From assembly GCA_020205615.1 (NCBI GenBank), contig CM035151.1, forward strand, positions 46,553,409 through 46,617,408: DNA of 64,000 bases, written 5' to 3'. Shown piece by piece: positions 11,366 through 23,201 of this stretch; the first letter of the stretch is position 1, and each line of letters begins with the position of its first letter. The DNA comes from Panax quinquefolius (Eukaryota > Streptophyta > Magnoliopsida > Apiales > Araliaceae). Made by a program: the position numbers and the translations under genes. The notes under the pieces are model-generated. The model made no database searches. It was not told where the DNA came from and saw only the letters and a program-made list of their open reading frames with translations.

Positions 11366-12284
11366 TCCTGACACAAAAAGGTAGAAATTCCACAATAAAA
11401 TCTATACCAATATTTCGGTATAATGATATTGAAAGAATAACATTTCTTAAACTTATAAACAATTTATTTTAATTGTTTACACTTTACTAAATAATGCATT
11501 TAATCATCATAAAATGCCAAACTTATAAGATTTCATCACCAATAACAAAACCCTCATCAAAAATCTTCATATACCACATATATGATTCTCAAGCCATAAA
11601 ATCATATTTTCCAATTTTCTTCCTTCACATAACATATTTAACTCATTTATTCATAACTAGTTTATTTTCATGAAAATACCAAATCGGTTCCAAAATATTT
11701 CTTTTAGGGATTTAGCGAATATAGTCCTAAATTGAACTTATATTTTCTTTAAATTTTTAAAATTCATTTACTATTTTTCATATGGCCAAAAGCCTTGAAT
11801 ATTTAGATATTTATCATAAATTGTACTTTTATCCAAAATTTAGAAATTCACAGTAGTACAATTTGATTATATAGATGTACTCTAATAAAAATTTTATCAA
11901 TTTTGGAGTTAACCATAAGGAGTTATAAGCGGTTACTTTTAAAATAGTCTTTTCTCATAAAATTCACAACTCTTAATCTATCATCCAAAAATCACTATTT
12001 TTGGACACAATCAATAAAACTCATCAACATATCATTTCAAATATTTTCAAAATTTTCTGAAGGTCAGAAGAAATACTGAACTGAAAAACATAATAACCCT
12101 TAAAATCCCTTACCTCAAAAGAGCGATACTTACATTTGGAATATCGGATGAAAAATCAAGGAAACTTCTACTAAATAGCAACTCTCAAAGTATCTAAATA
12201 CTCACAAAATACACCCAATAATCTAGAGAGAGAAAGAGAGAAAGCTTATGTTTCTGGTGTGATATTCAATTCTAACTTAGCCCT

Positions 12285-12294
12285 CTATTTATAG
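12285..12294 (-). promoter_or_regulatory. TATA box in 3' LTR of F
   Basis: The minus strand reads CCTATAAATAGAGGGC, a strong plant TATA box about 1.2 kb from the LTR start. Identical boxes stand at 17352-17361, 52672-52681 and 57732-57741. Confidence 0.65.
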
Positions 12295-13304
12295 GAAAAT
12301 TTTAACAGACTTGACCTGCAACCTAATGGCTTTTACCTGCTACTATTTCCACCCACCACATTTGAAATAAAATTAAGCACATTTCTTCACTAACCACAAG
12401 TGGGGCCCACCAATTCAAGAATTTTCCACCAAAATCCTTTATAAACCTAATTTCTGAATCAGTCACCTCTTAAAATTCATAACAAATCATACGTTCATTT
12501 TTAACGGTTCAAAATTTGTGGACATATACTTAACTTATATATGTATAACATATCCAAAATTAGAAACGATCCAACGGTCGGATTAAAATTATAACTCACG
12601 CAATATATCTCAAAACACTTGGTTTAATTTTTAATACCTTCATTCCGACAAAAATAATTGATAAAACACCTCAACATTAACTCCTTCATTTTTAACCACA
12701 ATAAATATATCCAACATTTATATCCACATAAAATAAATATTTCCTTATCATATGAATCAATAATTAATTATTCACAAATAATATTACGAAATCACATTTA
12801 TGACAACCGGTAGTTCCTAGGAAGAGGGCTTTCAATAAGAATTTCTCCTTATTGGCCTATGATTAGGTGACCAAACCTCTCCTTGACGAGAACTTTCTAG
12901 ACATTGCCAATAATGCTATCTAATAATATTATTCAAATAATATGAATTATTGATCGATAATGAAAATATTATGCGTTGATAATTATTGAAACAACAATAA
13001 TATAAAATATCAACGCATCAATTATTGAATCAATAAAATAAAATATTGAATAGTAATTACTTGTAACAATTATTGAGTAGTGTATTCTTATGTAAGGATC
13101 AATAATTCAAAATACTTATTTAAAATCGTGTCTTTCTTTTGTGTAAACACGCATATTCTTGTATTTTAACCAAATCCGGTATTCAACAATTGTTAACTTG
13201 ATAGCGATTACTGTGAATTATTTATAAAAAATTAATTTTGTCATTTTTTTTCATCCGCGGTTATTACATTATGGGGCCCACAAATGGTCATTTATGTGTC
13301 GTAT

Positions 13305-13350
13305 GAATATTCCCTGACAGAAAGAATATTCCACGACCAAACGAATATTC
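13305..13350. promoter_or_regulatory. Three GAATATTC motifs, heat-shock-element-like, in F U3
   Basis: GAATATTC starts at 13305, 13324 and 13343, with a degenerate fourth at 13363, so the spacing is 19-20 bp. Each fits the GAAnnTTC half of a heat-shock element. The 5' LTR has the same set at 18376, 18395, 18414 and 18433. Regulatory function is inferred only. Confidence 0.4.
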
Positions 13351-13507
13351 CCTGACAACAATGAATATTTTATAACCACTTGTGTATTTTGAAAAAAAAA
13401 ATTCATATATCACCCTTAACTTTAACTTTTATCAATTTAATCATTTACTGAATTGTAATTATAAGAAAAATTGAATACTTTTATTTCATAAAATTCGGGG
13501 TCTTACA

Positions 13508-13543
13508 ATCTCCCCTCCTTATGAAATTTCGTCCCCGAAATTT
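13508..13543 (-). promoter_or_regulatory. Polypurine tract and pre-tract hairpin of element F
   Basis: On the minus strand a perfect 8-bp stem (AAATTTCG / CGAAATTT, loop GGGA, 13543-13524) is followed by AAGGAGGGGAGAT (13520-13508) and then the LTR start. The purine run would prime plus-strand synthesis. The hairpin corresponds to one in element C with different but still paired arms. Confidence 0.75.
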
Positions 13544-13761
13544 ACGTACCTGGTATTTCAAAAAGTTGAGAATGCCTTGCTTCCATTTTAGATTCTATCT
13601 CCCCGGTCATCATGATTTCTCCATTGCTCATCTCCCGTGATAACTTCATTTGGGTTCATCATTTGTTGGGAAGTCATAACAACCGCCATCCCTCGAACTA
13701 CCCGACTTTGACTTGTCTAGGGCAGCATTTGGCGTCATCACTACCGTTGGAATATATTTTT

Positions 13762-14436
13762 CTATAGGACATATTCCTCCCTCAACTGCCTCGTCGTACT
13801 CTTCGTTTCATGATCTGAATCATCAATCTTTGATCCATATCGAATTCAGTTGACCGCTATGTATACTGAGGTAATTCAAAACTTCGATGTTGGGTTCTCC
13901 CATTGCTTTCTAAAAGAAAATTCATATCATCTATTTTAGCCTTCTTAGATCGGACATCTCTTTCCACAATATCCACGTGTCGTGTGGCTTTTACCCATGC
14001 ATCACTCATTCTTACTCGTTCGGTTTTTTCTTCTTTCATTTCGATTCCCATCTTTATCATCTTAAACTCTGCTAAAGAATGCTTACATTCCAAGCATCAC
14101 ATATCGGGTAACACAAGCTTGAATTGTTGCATCCTTTTGTTCCACGACACTTTGTCGTTCTTGACTGCTCTTCTAACTTTCGTGAATACGATTTTGAAAT
14201 TCTACATTTTGATCCTATAATACCTCTAATAAACTCTCCTCGGGTACCTCTTCTTCTCTCATTCCTCATTCTCATTTTACCTCTGTGACTATCTTGGGTG
14301 CAACTATCAATTCTTCACTCACCATATGGATATCTCTAATTCCTTCTTAAATCCGACATCACATTATCATGGTTAGTGATTAGAGGTATCCCCACGGTCT
14401 CATTCACTCCATTGTTAACATTCTCAAGCAGACCAT
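13762..14436 (-). pseudogene. ORF0 of element F (leader ORF shared with element C), frameshifted copy
   Basis: This is the only coding-like stretch in F. It starts with an ATG at 14436, about 175 bp downstream of the primer site, and ends at TAG 13764-13762. In this copy several small indels break the frame (for example around 14345 and 14160); the better copy is 54137-54802. Recognisable pieces are the segment 'MGIEMKEEKTERVRMSDAWV' and 'RSKKAKIDDMNF' between 14060 and 13915. An in-frame TAG at 14217-14215 is found at the same place in the second copy, so it is not a read error. The function is unknown. The protein is acidic in its first third and then has a long charged helical stretch that probably forms a coiled coil. 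Confidence 0.6.
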
Positions 14437-14609
14437 TCTCAAATCATCATCATAAAATAAGGGTTAATTAAACAAATTAACATATCACATAATATTCCGA
14501 TATTATGACGACCAACAAAATAAGCTTAGGTAGGACACACTAGCGAAGGATTTACTCATCTCTCCTCCTAGTTATATTCCACGATCTCCATGAAAAGACC
14601 ATATCCTAA

Positions 14610-14621
14610 GCTCTGATACCA
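14610..14621 (-). promoter_or_regulatory. Primer-binding site of element F
   Basis: The minus strand reads TGGTATCAGAGC, the standard initiator-Met tRNA primer site of plant LTR elements, two bases from the 5' LTR end. It decides the orientation of F and identifies 14624-18577 as the 5' LTR. Confidence 0.9.
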
Positions 14622-15359
14622 AATGTGACAACCCCAAAATAGGTCCATTCCATCCAACCCATTCTGAGTCGCCAAATACATGGTATAGAAAACAACTACA
14701 ACTTTATTACAACAATTGTCGTACAAAATACAACAACACATATACTGTGAGTTTGGATACAAATATATATACCAACTGTGACTCTCATCCCAACCTTGGA
14801 TAGCACGTCACAATGACACCTTACATAAATGTATAGTCAAAAAGCTGTTTTAGAAATTAGAATCTTTGGGAAGTGCTCAAGGAAACCCGTTGCATGGGGC
14901 CCCCATTACAGGTTATGATAGATATCATATGGCCCGCAATTTATCCTTGGTTGACCCAATAGACCCCAAAGAAAAACGAGAAGATTACTATCATATTCTT
15001 CCCAATGGTGAGTCTTCTCTTGACTTATCATTATCTCCACTGTCTCAAATTGAGAATTATACTTCAAACAAAAACCAAGATTATATAGGTAGTGCTCGTA
15101 AATATACTCAGCAAGTGGATGAGCACAACCTTGTCTTATGATGACACGAGGTTGTATGTCATTAGACATCTTGTATGATAGTGGCAAAACACCCTTCCAT
15201 TGTTGGGTTCGCCTCTCCCTATATGATTCACCAAATATAACTACTGAAAAGATGTATACTGACAAACTTGTCTATCTTTGTTTAGGGAGAACTCCACGAC
15301 TAGAGACCACCGTTCTATTCCCTTGTTACCCCCGCTCGACCCAGCTACACTTTTATTAC

Positions 15360-17177
15360 CTGAAAGGAATTGTGAAGCAAAAGGGTGAGTACAACTAGAT
15401 CAGTAAGAATATCATGACTAAAGATAATTAAATTATCAATAGCCTTCATCTATAACAAATCAGAGATTTAGAACATATGGTAGATGATAAAAATTTCAAC
15501 CATAGTTGCAGCGGAACGAGCAATCCATTAGAAGAGTCAAATAGACCATAAAGTCTATTATCTTCTCCACATTAAAATTCCACCAACAATATTTTATCCC
15601 TGTAACATTAATCAACAGTTCCTTTCCACAATTATATAAATAACTCATAATCATAATTGTAATTCTAAATTCCTCTTCGCATCCAAGACGAAGATAATTT
15701 TCATCACATGTCTTTACCTGAAACATCAAAGATCATGGTTATACCAAATCACAGTTCCTGTTCATAATCATACTAATAAATTCATCTTTTTACACTACGG
15801 GCCAAAGATATTCATCCACGATTTATCTTCGCACCTAATCGGCCAAAGATATTTAACAACAGTCATCTTTTACCTTTCTGGGCCAAAGATATTCATTAAC
15901 ATTCATCTTTGCACTCTTGGCCAAACATATTCATCAACAATTAATCTTTGCACTACAGGTCAAAGATATTCCTCAACAGTTCATATTTGCCTTACTGAGC
16001 CAAATATATTAATATCTCAAAGAAATATATAATCATTTCGAATTTATATAAACAATAATTATAACCATGTTGATCAATTCACCTTTGCACTCAAGCTAAA
16101 GATATTTAATTATAAATTCAATGGTCATGATCATACCAAATCCACAATTCAACTTTTCACTCTTGGCCAAAAGAGAACCCTAAATGATCATACCAATAAT
16201 TTACTCATCTTTACACTCCGGTGAAAGAAATTTCAACATCGAGGTTATAAAAATATTATATATGATAATAAAATTAATATAATCAATATATAGTTTTAAT
16301 CTCGAGTAATATTCATAAATCAACTATAATTTGGTTAGAAAAAGAAACCAATTTTGTAGTGAATAGTACCCGTGAATAGTAACTCATGAATAGTAACTCA
16401 TGAATATTAACTCATGAATATTAACCCTGACACAAAAAGGTAGAAATTCCACAATAAAATCTATACCAATATTTCGGTATAATGATATTAAAAGAATAAC
16501 ATTTCTTAAACTTATAAACAATTTATTTTAATTGTTTACACTTTACTAAATAATGCATTTAATCATCATAAAATGCCAAACTTATAAGATTTCATCACCA
16601 ATAACCAAAACCCTCATCAAAAATATGCATATACCACATATATGATTCTCAAGCCATAAAATCATATTTTCAATTTTTTTCCTTCACATAACATATTTAA
16701 CTCATTTATTCATAACTAGTCCATTTTCATGAAAAATACCAAATCGGTTCCAAAAATATTTCTTTTCCGGGATTTAGCGAATATAGTCCCATATTAAACA
16801 TATATTTTTCTTAGAATTTTTAAAATTCATTTACTATTTTTTTATATGGCCAAAACATAGAATATTTAGATATTTATCATAAATTGTACTTTTATCCAAA
16901 AATTCCGAAATTCACAGAGTTCACTGATATTATATAGATGTACTCCTAATAAAAATTTCATCAATTTTGGAGTTAACCATAAGGAGTTATAAGCGGTTAC
17001 TTTTAAAATAGTCTTTTCTCGTAAAATTCATAACTCTTAATCTATACATCCAAATATCACCATTTTTGGACACAATCAATAAAACTCATCAACATATCAT
17101 TTTAAATATTTCCAGAATTTTCTGAAGGTCAGAAGAAGTACGAACTGAAAAACATAATAACCCTTAAAATCCCTTAC
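15360..17177 (-). other. Putative leader intron within the F 5' LTR
   Basis: The donor GAG|GTAAGGG lies about 150 nt downstream of the expected transcription start. The acceptor CCTTTCAG|G is preceded by a branch-point-like ACTCAC about 27 nt upstream. The predicted 1,818-nt intron includes both tandem repeat arrays. This is inference from sequence; no transcript evidence is available here. The best second-copy equivalent is 55729-57560. Confidence 0.35.
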
Positions 17178-17351
17178 CTCGAAAAAAGCGGTTACTTACA
17201 TTTGGAATATCAGATGAAAAATCGAAGGAAACTTCTACTAAATAGCAACTCTTAAAGTATCTAAATACTCACAAAATACACTCAATAATCTAGAAAGAGA
17301 AAGAGAGAAAGCTTATGTTTCTGGTGTGATTTTTAATTCTAACTTAGCCCT

Positions 17352-17361
17352 CTATTTATAG
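17352..17361 (-). promoter_or_regulatory. TATA box in 5' LTR of F
   Basis: The minus strand reads CCTATAAATAGAGGGC. This is the promoter that would drive the F transcript, because it lies in the 5' LTR. Confidence 0.65.
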
Positions 17362-19042
17362 GAAAATTTTAACAGACTTAACCTGCAACCTGATGGCTTT
17401 ACCTGCTACTATTCCCACCCACCACATTTGAAATAAAATTAAGCACATTTCTTCACTAACCACAAGTGGGGCCCACCAATTCAAGAATTTTCCACCAAAA
17501 TCCTTTATAAATCTAATTTACGAATCAATCACCTCTTAAAATTCATAACAAATCATACGTTCATTTTTAATTCGGTTCAAAATTTGTGGACATATACTTA
17601 ACTTATATATGTATAACATATCCAAAAATTACAACGATCCAACTATTTGGATTAAAATTATAACTCACGCAATATATCTCAAAAATCTGGTTTAATTTTT
17701 AATACCTTCATTCCGAACAAAAAATCTTGATAAAACACCTCAACATTAACTCCTTCATTTTTAACCACAATAAATATATCCAACATTTATATCCACATAA
17801 AATAAATATTTCCTTATCATATGAATCAATAATTAATTATTCACAAATAATATTACGAATCACATTTATGACAACCGTGTAGCTCCCAGAAAGAGGGGCT
17901 TTCAATAAGAATTTCTCCTTATTGGCCGCATTAATTAGGTGACCAAATCTCTCCTTGATAGAACTTTCTAGACATTGCCAATAATGCTATCTAATAATAT
18001 TATTCAAATAATATGAATTATTGATCCGATAATGAGAAATATTGTGCATTGATAATTATTAAAACAACAATAATATAAAATATCAACGCGGTATTTATTG
18101 AATCAATAAAATAAAATATTGAGCGATAATTCTCGTAACAATTATTGAGTAGTGCCTTCTTATAAAAGGATCAATAATTCAAAATCATCGTAAAACCGTA
18201 ATGCTTCTTTGTGCGAAACACGCATTATTCATCGTATTTTAACCACCGGGTATTCCAACAATGTTAAATTGATAACGATTACACAATTATTTATAAAAAC
18301 TTAATTTTGTCGCTTTTCTTCATCATACGAGTTATTCATTATGGGGCCCACAAATGGGCTCGCTTACGTCGTTATGAATATTCCCAAGCGTAAAGAATAT
18401 TCCACGACCAAACGAATATTCCCGACAACAATGAATATTTTATAACCACTTGTGTATTTTGAAAAAAAAATTTCATATATCACCCTTAACTTTAACTTTT
18501 ATCAATTTAATCATTTACTGAATTATAATTATAAGAAAAATTGAATACTTTTATTTCATAAAATTCGGGGTCTTACAAATATAATATTATTTATATTTAA
18601 GTGCTATAAATATGTACTGTATATGTGTAGACTGATAATGGTTGGTCAATTATGGTGTAACCGTAGAAGACCTAGTATTACTGTGATAAACCCTAATTCG
18701 AAACACAAATTAGAGTACAAGATTGTTATGTAATCATGATAATGTGATCAATGACCGATATTATTGAATTTAAGGTTAATTAGGGAAACCCTAATTATTA
18801 TTTAGGAATCCTAATTACTATAAACCCTAATTATTAAATTTGAAACCCTAATTTGCAAATTAGAAACCATAATCGTTAATCTAGTAATCTTAATGCTAAT
18901 TAGTGAACCTTAAATGTAATTTTCATGTTTTATATAATTAGAAAACCTAATCTAATTAAGAAACCCTAATTTGATATTTTAGAAACTTTAATTTTTCATT
19001 TTAAACCTAATTAGAAATCCTAGAAAAAATTAGAAATTATGG

Positions 19043-19069
19043 AACCTTAGGGTTAAACCCTAAGGGTTT
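19043..19069. repeat. Telomere-motif palindrome in LTR B
   Basis: AACCTTAGGGTT is followed by AAACCCTAAGGGTTT, forming a near-perfect inverted repeat of the plant telomere-like motif. The same palindrome is in LTR E at 5995-6020 and in the second copy of B near 59429-59455. Confidence 0.6.
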
Positions 19070-19250
19070 GCCAAGTTACCAAATGGCCATTAAATTTAAA
19101 AGCCCAAAGACTATTTTACCATTATTGCATTATTGTATGTAATTGCTAGATCTGGCAATAATTTGAGTTAGTGAACCACTTTTGACTTATAATGTGACCA
19201 AATTCTCAGCACTCAGCCATTTTACAATCAACCATTTCATTTCACCCAAG

Positions 19251-19260
19251 TTATAAATTG
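19251..19260 (+). promoter_or_regulatory. TATA-like box of LTR B
   Basis: AGTTATAAATTGATT followed by GA- and CT-rich leader sequence (19262-19335) is the best promoter candidate in this LTR. The matching site is at 59636-59645. Confidence 0.45.
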
Positions 19261-19427
19261 ATTAAGAGAGAGAAAAGTCCATATTTTGCTCATTTATTCA
19301 CCAACACTCATCCAAGACCCTCTCTCTCTCTAACCTACGAAATACATTAGTAAATCAGTCCCATAAACAAGCCCTACCACTTCTATATTAAATCAAAAAG
19401 CCTAGAATCATGTATTGATCAAGTGAG

Positions 19428-22400
19428 GTATAAACCCTAGACTTTAAATATGATCTTTGATCCTATGTTAGATTTTAGATTTTTATGTTTAAACATGTTG
19501 TATAAGGTGTAAATAGATGATTTGGGTTGATAGATGTTAATTAGATTCATAACATCTATAGGCTCGAATTTGATGTTTTTTCAAAATCTGGAAAAAGTTG
19601 AAAAAGTTGTCTGACAATGAATGTCAGGCCTCCTAGATCTCAGTCGGTTTATAGATTTGTATGTTTAAAGGATTGAACATGCACTATGCTATGAGATCTT
19701 TGATCTGGAACTCGAATCAGGGTCAAATCTGATTTATATTTCATGTTATTGTTGGTCAAACTAAGTTGATTAGAAATGACAAGCAATTCAGGTAACCTTA
19801 GAAACCGCCATCGTGTCTCGACAAGAACTTTGTGGCCCCTTATCATCGTGTTTTGTTGCTTTGTTCTTGTTTTTGTATCTAAATTGTAATATGTTGTTTA
19901 GACTACATGATAATGCCTTAAGATCGCCTAAATGATAAACAGGTTGGACTTAGTGGCCGGTCAAACTAGCCAAGTCGAACATGTTTTCTGTTTTCTGGGT
20001 AACCCTAAAAACATATGAACGTGTCGTCTGACATGGTTTGACCAGACGATATTTGTTGATTGTGATATTAATATATGCATTTTATGTGATAGATCTCTTC
20101 ACTTACATGTTGGCTATGCACTGTATCCATTAGATCACAAAAAGAATGCAAGAATAAAAAGTTGTGGAAGCCCAAAATAGGCCTCACGAACTGTTCTTCA
20201 TTTCTGGGTAACCCAGAAATGAAAAACAGCTCTGACAGCTACTTTTCATGCTTAGATCTCCTTTGTGTTATGATTTTTGACCTTGTTTGTTGTTGGATCT
20301 TGTAGGGTTACATTAGTTCTACAATATCTAATAATTATCTTGCCCAAAAACACATTGAACAAAGAATTAATCTTTGTCAAAGTTGCTCACTCGAACACTG
20401 CTTAAGCATGTTCTTGAGCTTCAAGAACACCTAAGGCGACAGATTCTGTCGCTAAAGGCTATAGTGACAGTTTTATTAATTTTATTTATTTTAATTTCTA
20501 AAAATCATTTAAAAATAGAAATTTATTTCTGAAAATTACAAAAAAAATTAAAATTTATTTTAGGTTATAAAAATTAACTTTTAATAATTTGACATATTTT
20601 TCATAAATATTAGTATTTATTTGAATATTATTGATATTTAATTTATTTATTAAATGCATTAAATAAATTAATTAAAAATGATTTTATTATATTAAAAATT
20701 ATTTTAAATGATAATAAGGTATTTAATAATATTTCAAGTTATAAAACATAACTTTTAATATTTTAAGATAAATTTAAATAATTATTTTATATTAATGATA
20801 TTAGATTTATTTAATAAATATATTAAATAAATTAGTATAAAAATGATTTTAATTTTATAAAAATCATTTTAAATGGAAATAAATAGTTTAAAATGTTTTT
20901 AATAAATATTTTAAGTTATAAAATGTGACTTTTAATACTTTAAAGGTAAATTTCATTAATAATTTAATATTAATGATATTTGATTTATTTAATAATTATA
21001 TTAAATAAATAGTTTTAAAATGGTTTTAAAATATTTTTAAGTTATAATAAATGACTTTTAATATTTTGATAAATAGTACATTAATATTTAAATATTAATG
21101 TTAATTATATAAAAATGATTTTAAATGTTTTAAAAATCATTTAAAGGTATTAAAATATTTTATGTTATTATAAATAACTTTAATATTTTTTGGCGATGGT
21201 TTTCATTAATAATTTAATATTAATTAAATATTAATGATAATAGAATTATTTAGTATTTAAATTATTTAATAATGATTCCAGTGTTTGAAAAATCATGATA
21301 AATTATAATAATTATTTAAAAATTATTATAAGTCGTTTAAAAATAATATAGTGATATTTAAATTATTTAAATGAATATTAAACTACGAGGATAGAGTTTT
21401 AGACTCGATAATTACAAATAAAGCGATTCGATACCTTTGAAATGTTTGAAAATTGATCCGGACTTAGATAATTTGACTAGATATGTATTTGTTTATGATC
21501 AAATGATTGCTAAACTTATGTCCTGATGTGATTAGGTTAAGTCTTTGATTGCAAATAAGCGATTACTATGTGTTACGATATGTTATTCTAATCAACGAAG
21601 ATGACTTTATTAATGATAGGTCTTAATATAAAAGATAAAACTAAGTTAAATAATTATAAGCGACAACTCAAGCAAGTATCCTAACTTTGCATTTACTTTA
21701 TGCAATGGACTTGAGAAAGAAAGATTCGTAATTATATTATCATTGTGCGGTTTATTAACTCTATTGTTATCGATTTTGTATTCAATCATTTGTATTCATA
21801 CAAGTTCTTAAATTATCCAATCATTGTTTATCAACATAGTATTATTGTATAATCCATATATTTATTATGTTCGTTAATTTTTAAATATGGTTAGATAAGT
21901 GTCCTCACTTGGATAATAATTGTATTTAATCACATGTTGATATATACTTATTGGTTTCCAGTATGTATACGTTGACTTAAAAGCCGTCTAGGCTATTTGA
22001 TTCGGCTAGACACAAAGTACTTAAAAATATTGTTAAACATGATAGAACTCAATTGTTATCCAACCGAATTGTTTTGGTTCGAATTCCTAACTAAGTATGA
22101 ACATCCCGAATAGGGGAAAACTTTTGTGTGCCTAAGGCGGATAAGATGAACGAAAATATCGTTCTTGCATGTAGTATTGATCAATACTGGGCATAACGGG
22201 CTGATCACCCCCCGTGCCTGTAAGTTATGACGTTTTGCAGATGAAGTTCTGTTAAACCTTATCAAAAATTGAAAATAAAGTTCATAGTCTGTCGACTGCT
22301 CTCCATTTATAGTCAGTACGTAGTTTCAAAAATTTGAATTAGAATTGATATGTTGTTATTATTGGTTCAGCTTACTTCATAACTATTGATTCGTTGTAGA

Positions 22401-22507
22401 AGTGTTATTCACATAAAACATTTACTTCTTTCAGCTAATAATTATTGTTGCTATTACTTGCTGGGCAATCAAATGCTCATCATTGCTTTAAATTAAAATG
22501 TTTTCAG
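19428..22507 (+). other. Putative leader intron within LTR B
   Basis: Donor-like GTGAG|GTATAA at 19428 and acceptor-like TGTTTTCAG|TTAAG ending at 22507, with a branch-point-like GCTCAT about 33 nt upstream. The predicted intron is 3,080 nt. Second copy: 59814-62893. Inferred only. Confidence 0.3.
20560..21200 (+). repeat. Degenerate AT-rich tandem repeat in LTR B
   Basis: About four to five units of roughly 130-190 bp, each with a 'TTTATTTAATAAATATATTA' type palindromic core and ending 'AAGTTATAAAACATAACTTTTAAT' in variant form (reported here as two short parts, AAGTTATAAAA and ACTTTTAATATTTT). The second copy is at 60950-61590. It lies in the putative LTR intron. Confidence 0.6.
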
Positions 22508-23201
22508 TTAAGCGAGATCAAACAGAAGGTTCAGGCAAGAACAAAAGGAAAGGAAAGCTGGAAGAATAAGTTTGTGTTTTCTTATGTAATAACTAAACTT
22601 TATTAAGACAATAATATTTATTATTATCATGTAATGTAATGTATTAAAGGTTGGAAACCTGGGGATTTAGAAAACTCTGATATGTAAATTAAGTTTGATA
22701 TCTATATTATTGTTATTATTTCCCTCAAAGAAATGGTATCGTGAAGCACCGAGTTCGGGTTTCAAGTATCTCGAATTTGAGGCCGTCATAAATGACCCAC
22801 CACATTGCCTACACACGTAATCAGTAGATTCTGCAATAACACCGATATTTTCCTCAATCGCTAACACTTGAATTTTACAGCGTGAAAAGGCACCAAAGAT
22901 TAATATCAAACTTTATTACATTCAAGCAAAATGTATTATCAATACTCACCATATCTCATCAAAAAATGAAATGTTGAGACTGATTAATACTATCAAAATT
23001 GGACTCATCAACAAAATGTTTAGAATTAAACAACGAGGGAGGATAATGATTTCATATTGACTATAAGAATTAAACAAGTGGGAGACTAGATAGGATATAT
23101 TATGAGAATTAAACAAGGGAGAGAGATCTAGTGTGAGTGGCTGGGGTACCTCCCATCAAGAGCTTGTTTAGAGTCGTCTAGCTTGGTATCTCGGTGTTCA
23201 A

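Larger units (their letters stand above)
9560..13507 (-). repeat. 3' LTR of element F
   Basis: On the minus strand it begins TGTAAGACCCCGAATTTTAT at 13507 and ends GGGGTTATCACA at 9560. It carries three 19-bp-spaced GAATATTC motifs (13305-13350), a TATA box (12294-12285), 15-bp repeats at 11297-11365 and 40-bp repeats at 10714-10947. It shares position-specific variants with the 3' LTR of the second copy (for example 'AAAATCTTCATA' near 11570 and 51938), which the 5' LTRs lack. Confidence 0.9.
9560..18577 (-). mobile_element. Element F: LARD-like non-autonomous LTR retrotransposon
   Basis: Two LTRs of 3,948 and 3,954 bp flank an internal region of only 1,116 bp (13508-14623). On the minus strand the order is 5' LTR (18577 to 14624), exact initiator-Met primer site, one ORF (ORF0, 14436 to 13762), hairpin plus polypurine tract, and 3' LTR (13507 to 9560). 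There is no gag capsid, protease, RT or integrase. The LTR ends (TGTAAGACCCCG ... GGGGTTGTCACA), the primer type and the pre-polypurine sequence all match Tekay/Del-type chromoviruses, and ORF0 matches the ORF at the same place in element C. F must therefore depend on the enzymes of an autonomous relative. It is flanked by a perfect AATAT duplication. Confidence 0.9.
14624..18577 (-). repeat. 5' LTR of element F
   Basis: It begins TGTAAGACCCCGAATTTTAT at 18577 on the minus strand and ends GGGGTTGTCACA at 14624. It aligns end to end with the 3' LTR, with small indels and base changes. A TATA box is at 17361-17352, a donor-like GAG|GTAAGG at 17177 and an acceptor-like TTTCAG|GTAATA at 15360. 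It shares variants such as 'AAATATGCATATACC' near 16620 with the 5' LTR of the second copy (57003). Confidence 0.9.
9113..22790 (+). mobile_element. Solo LTR B, interrupted by element F
   Basis: The LTR starts TGTAATAACTCAATATTTTC at 9113, is interrupted at 9559/18583 by F, and ends GAGGCCGTCATA at 22790. Without F and its duplicated target the LTR is about 4.65 kb. No internal domain or partner LTR follows: the flanks on both sides belong to the same Athila-like element D, with a 5-bp duplication, so this is a solo LTR left by recombination. It contains TTAGGGTTT/AAACCCTAA motifs (18680-19080), a TATA-like box at 19251, a polypyrimidine (CT) stretch at 19320-19332, a degenerate AT-rich tandem repeat at 20560-21200 and the conserved 3' block at 22455-22570. 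Confidence 0.85.
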
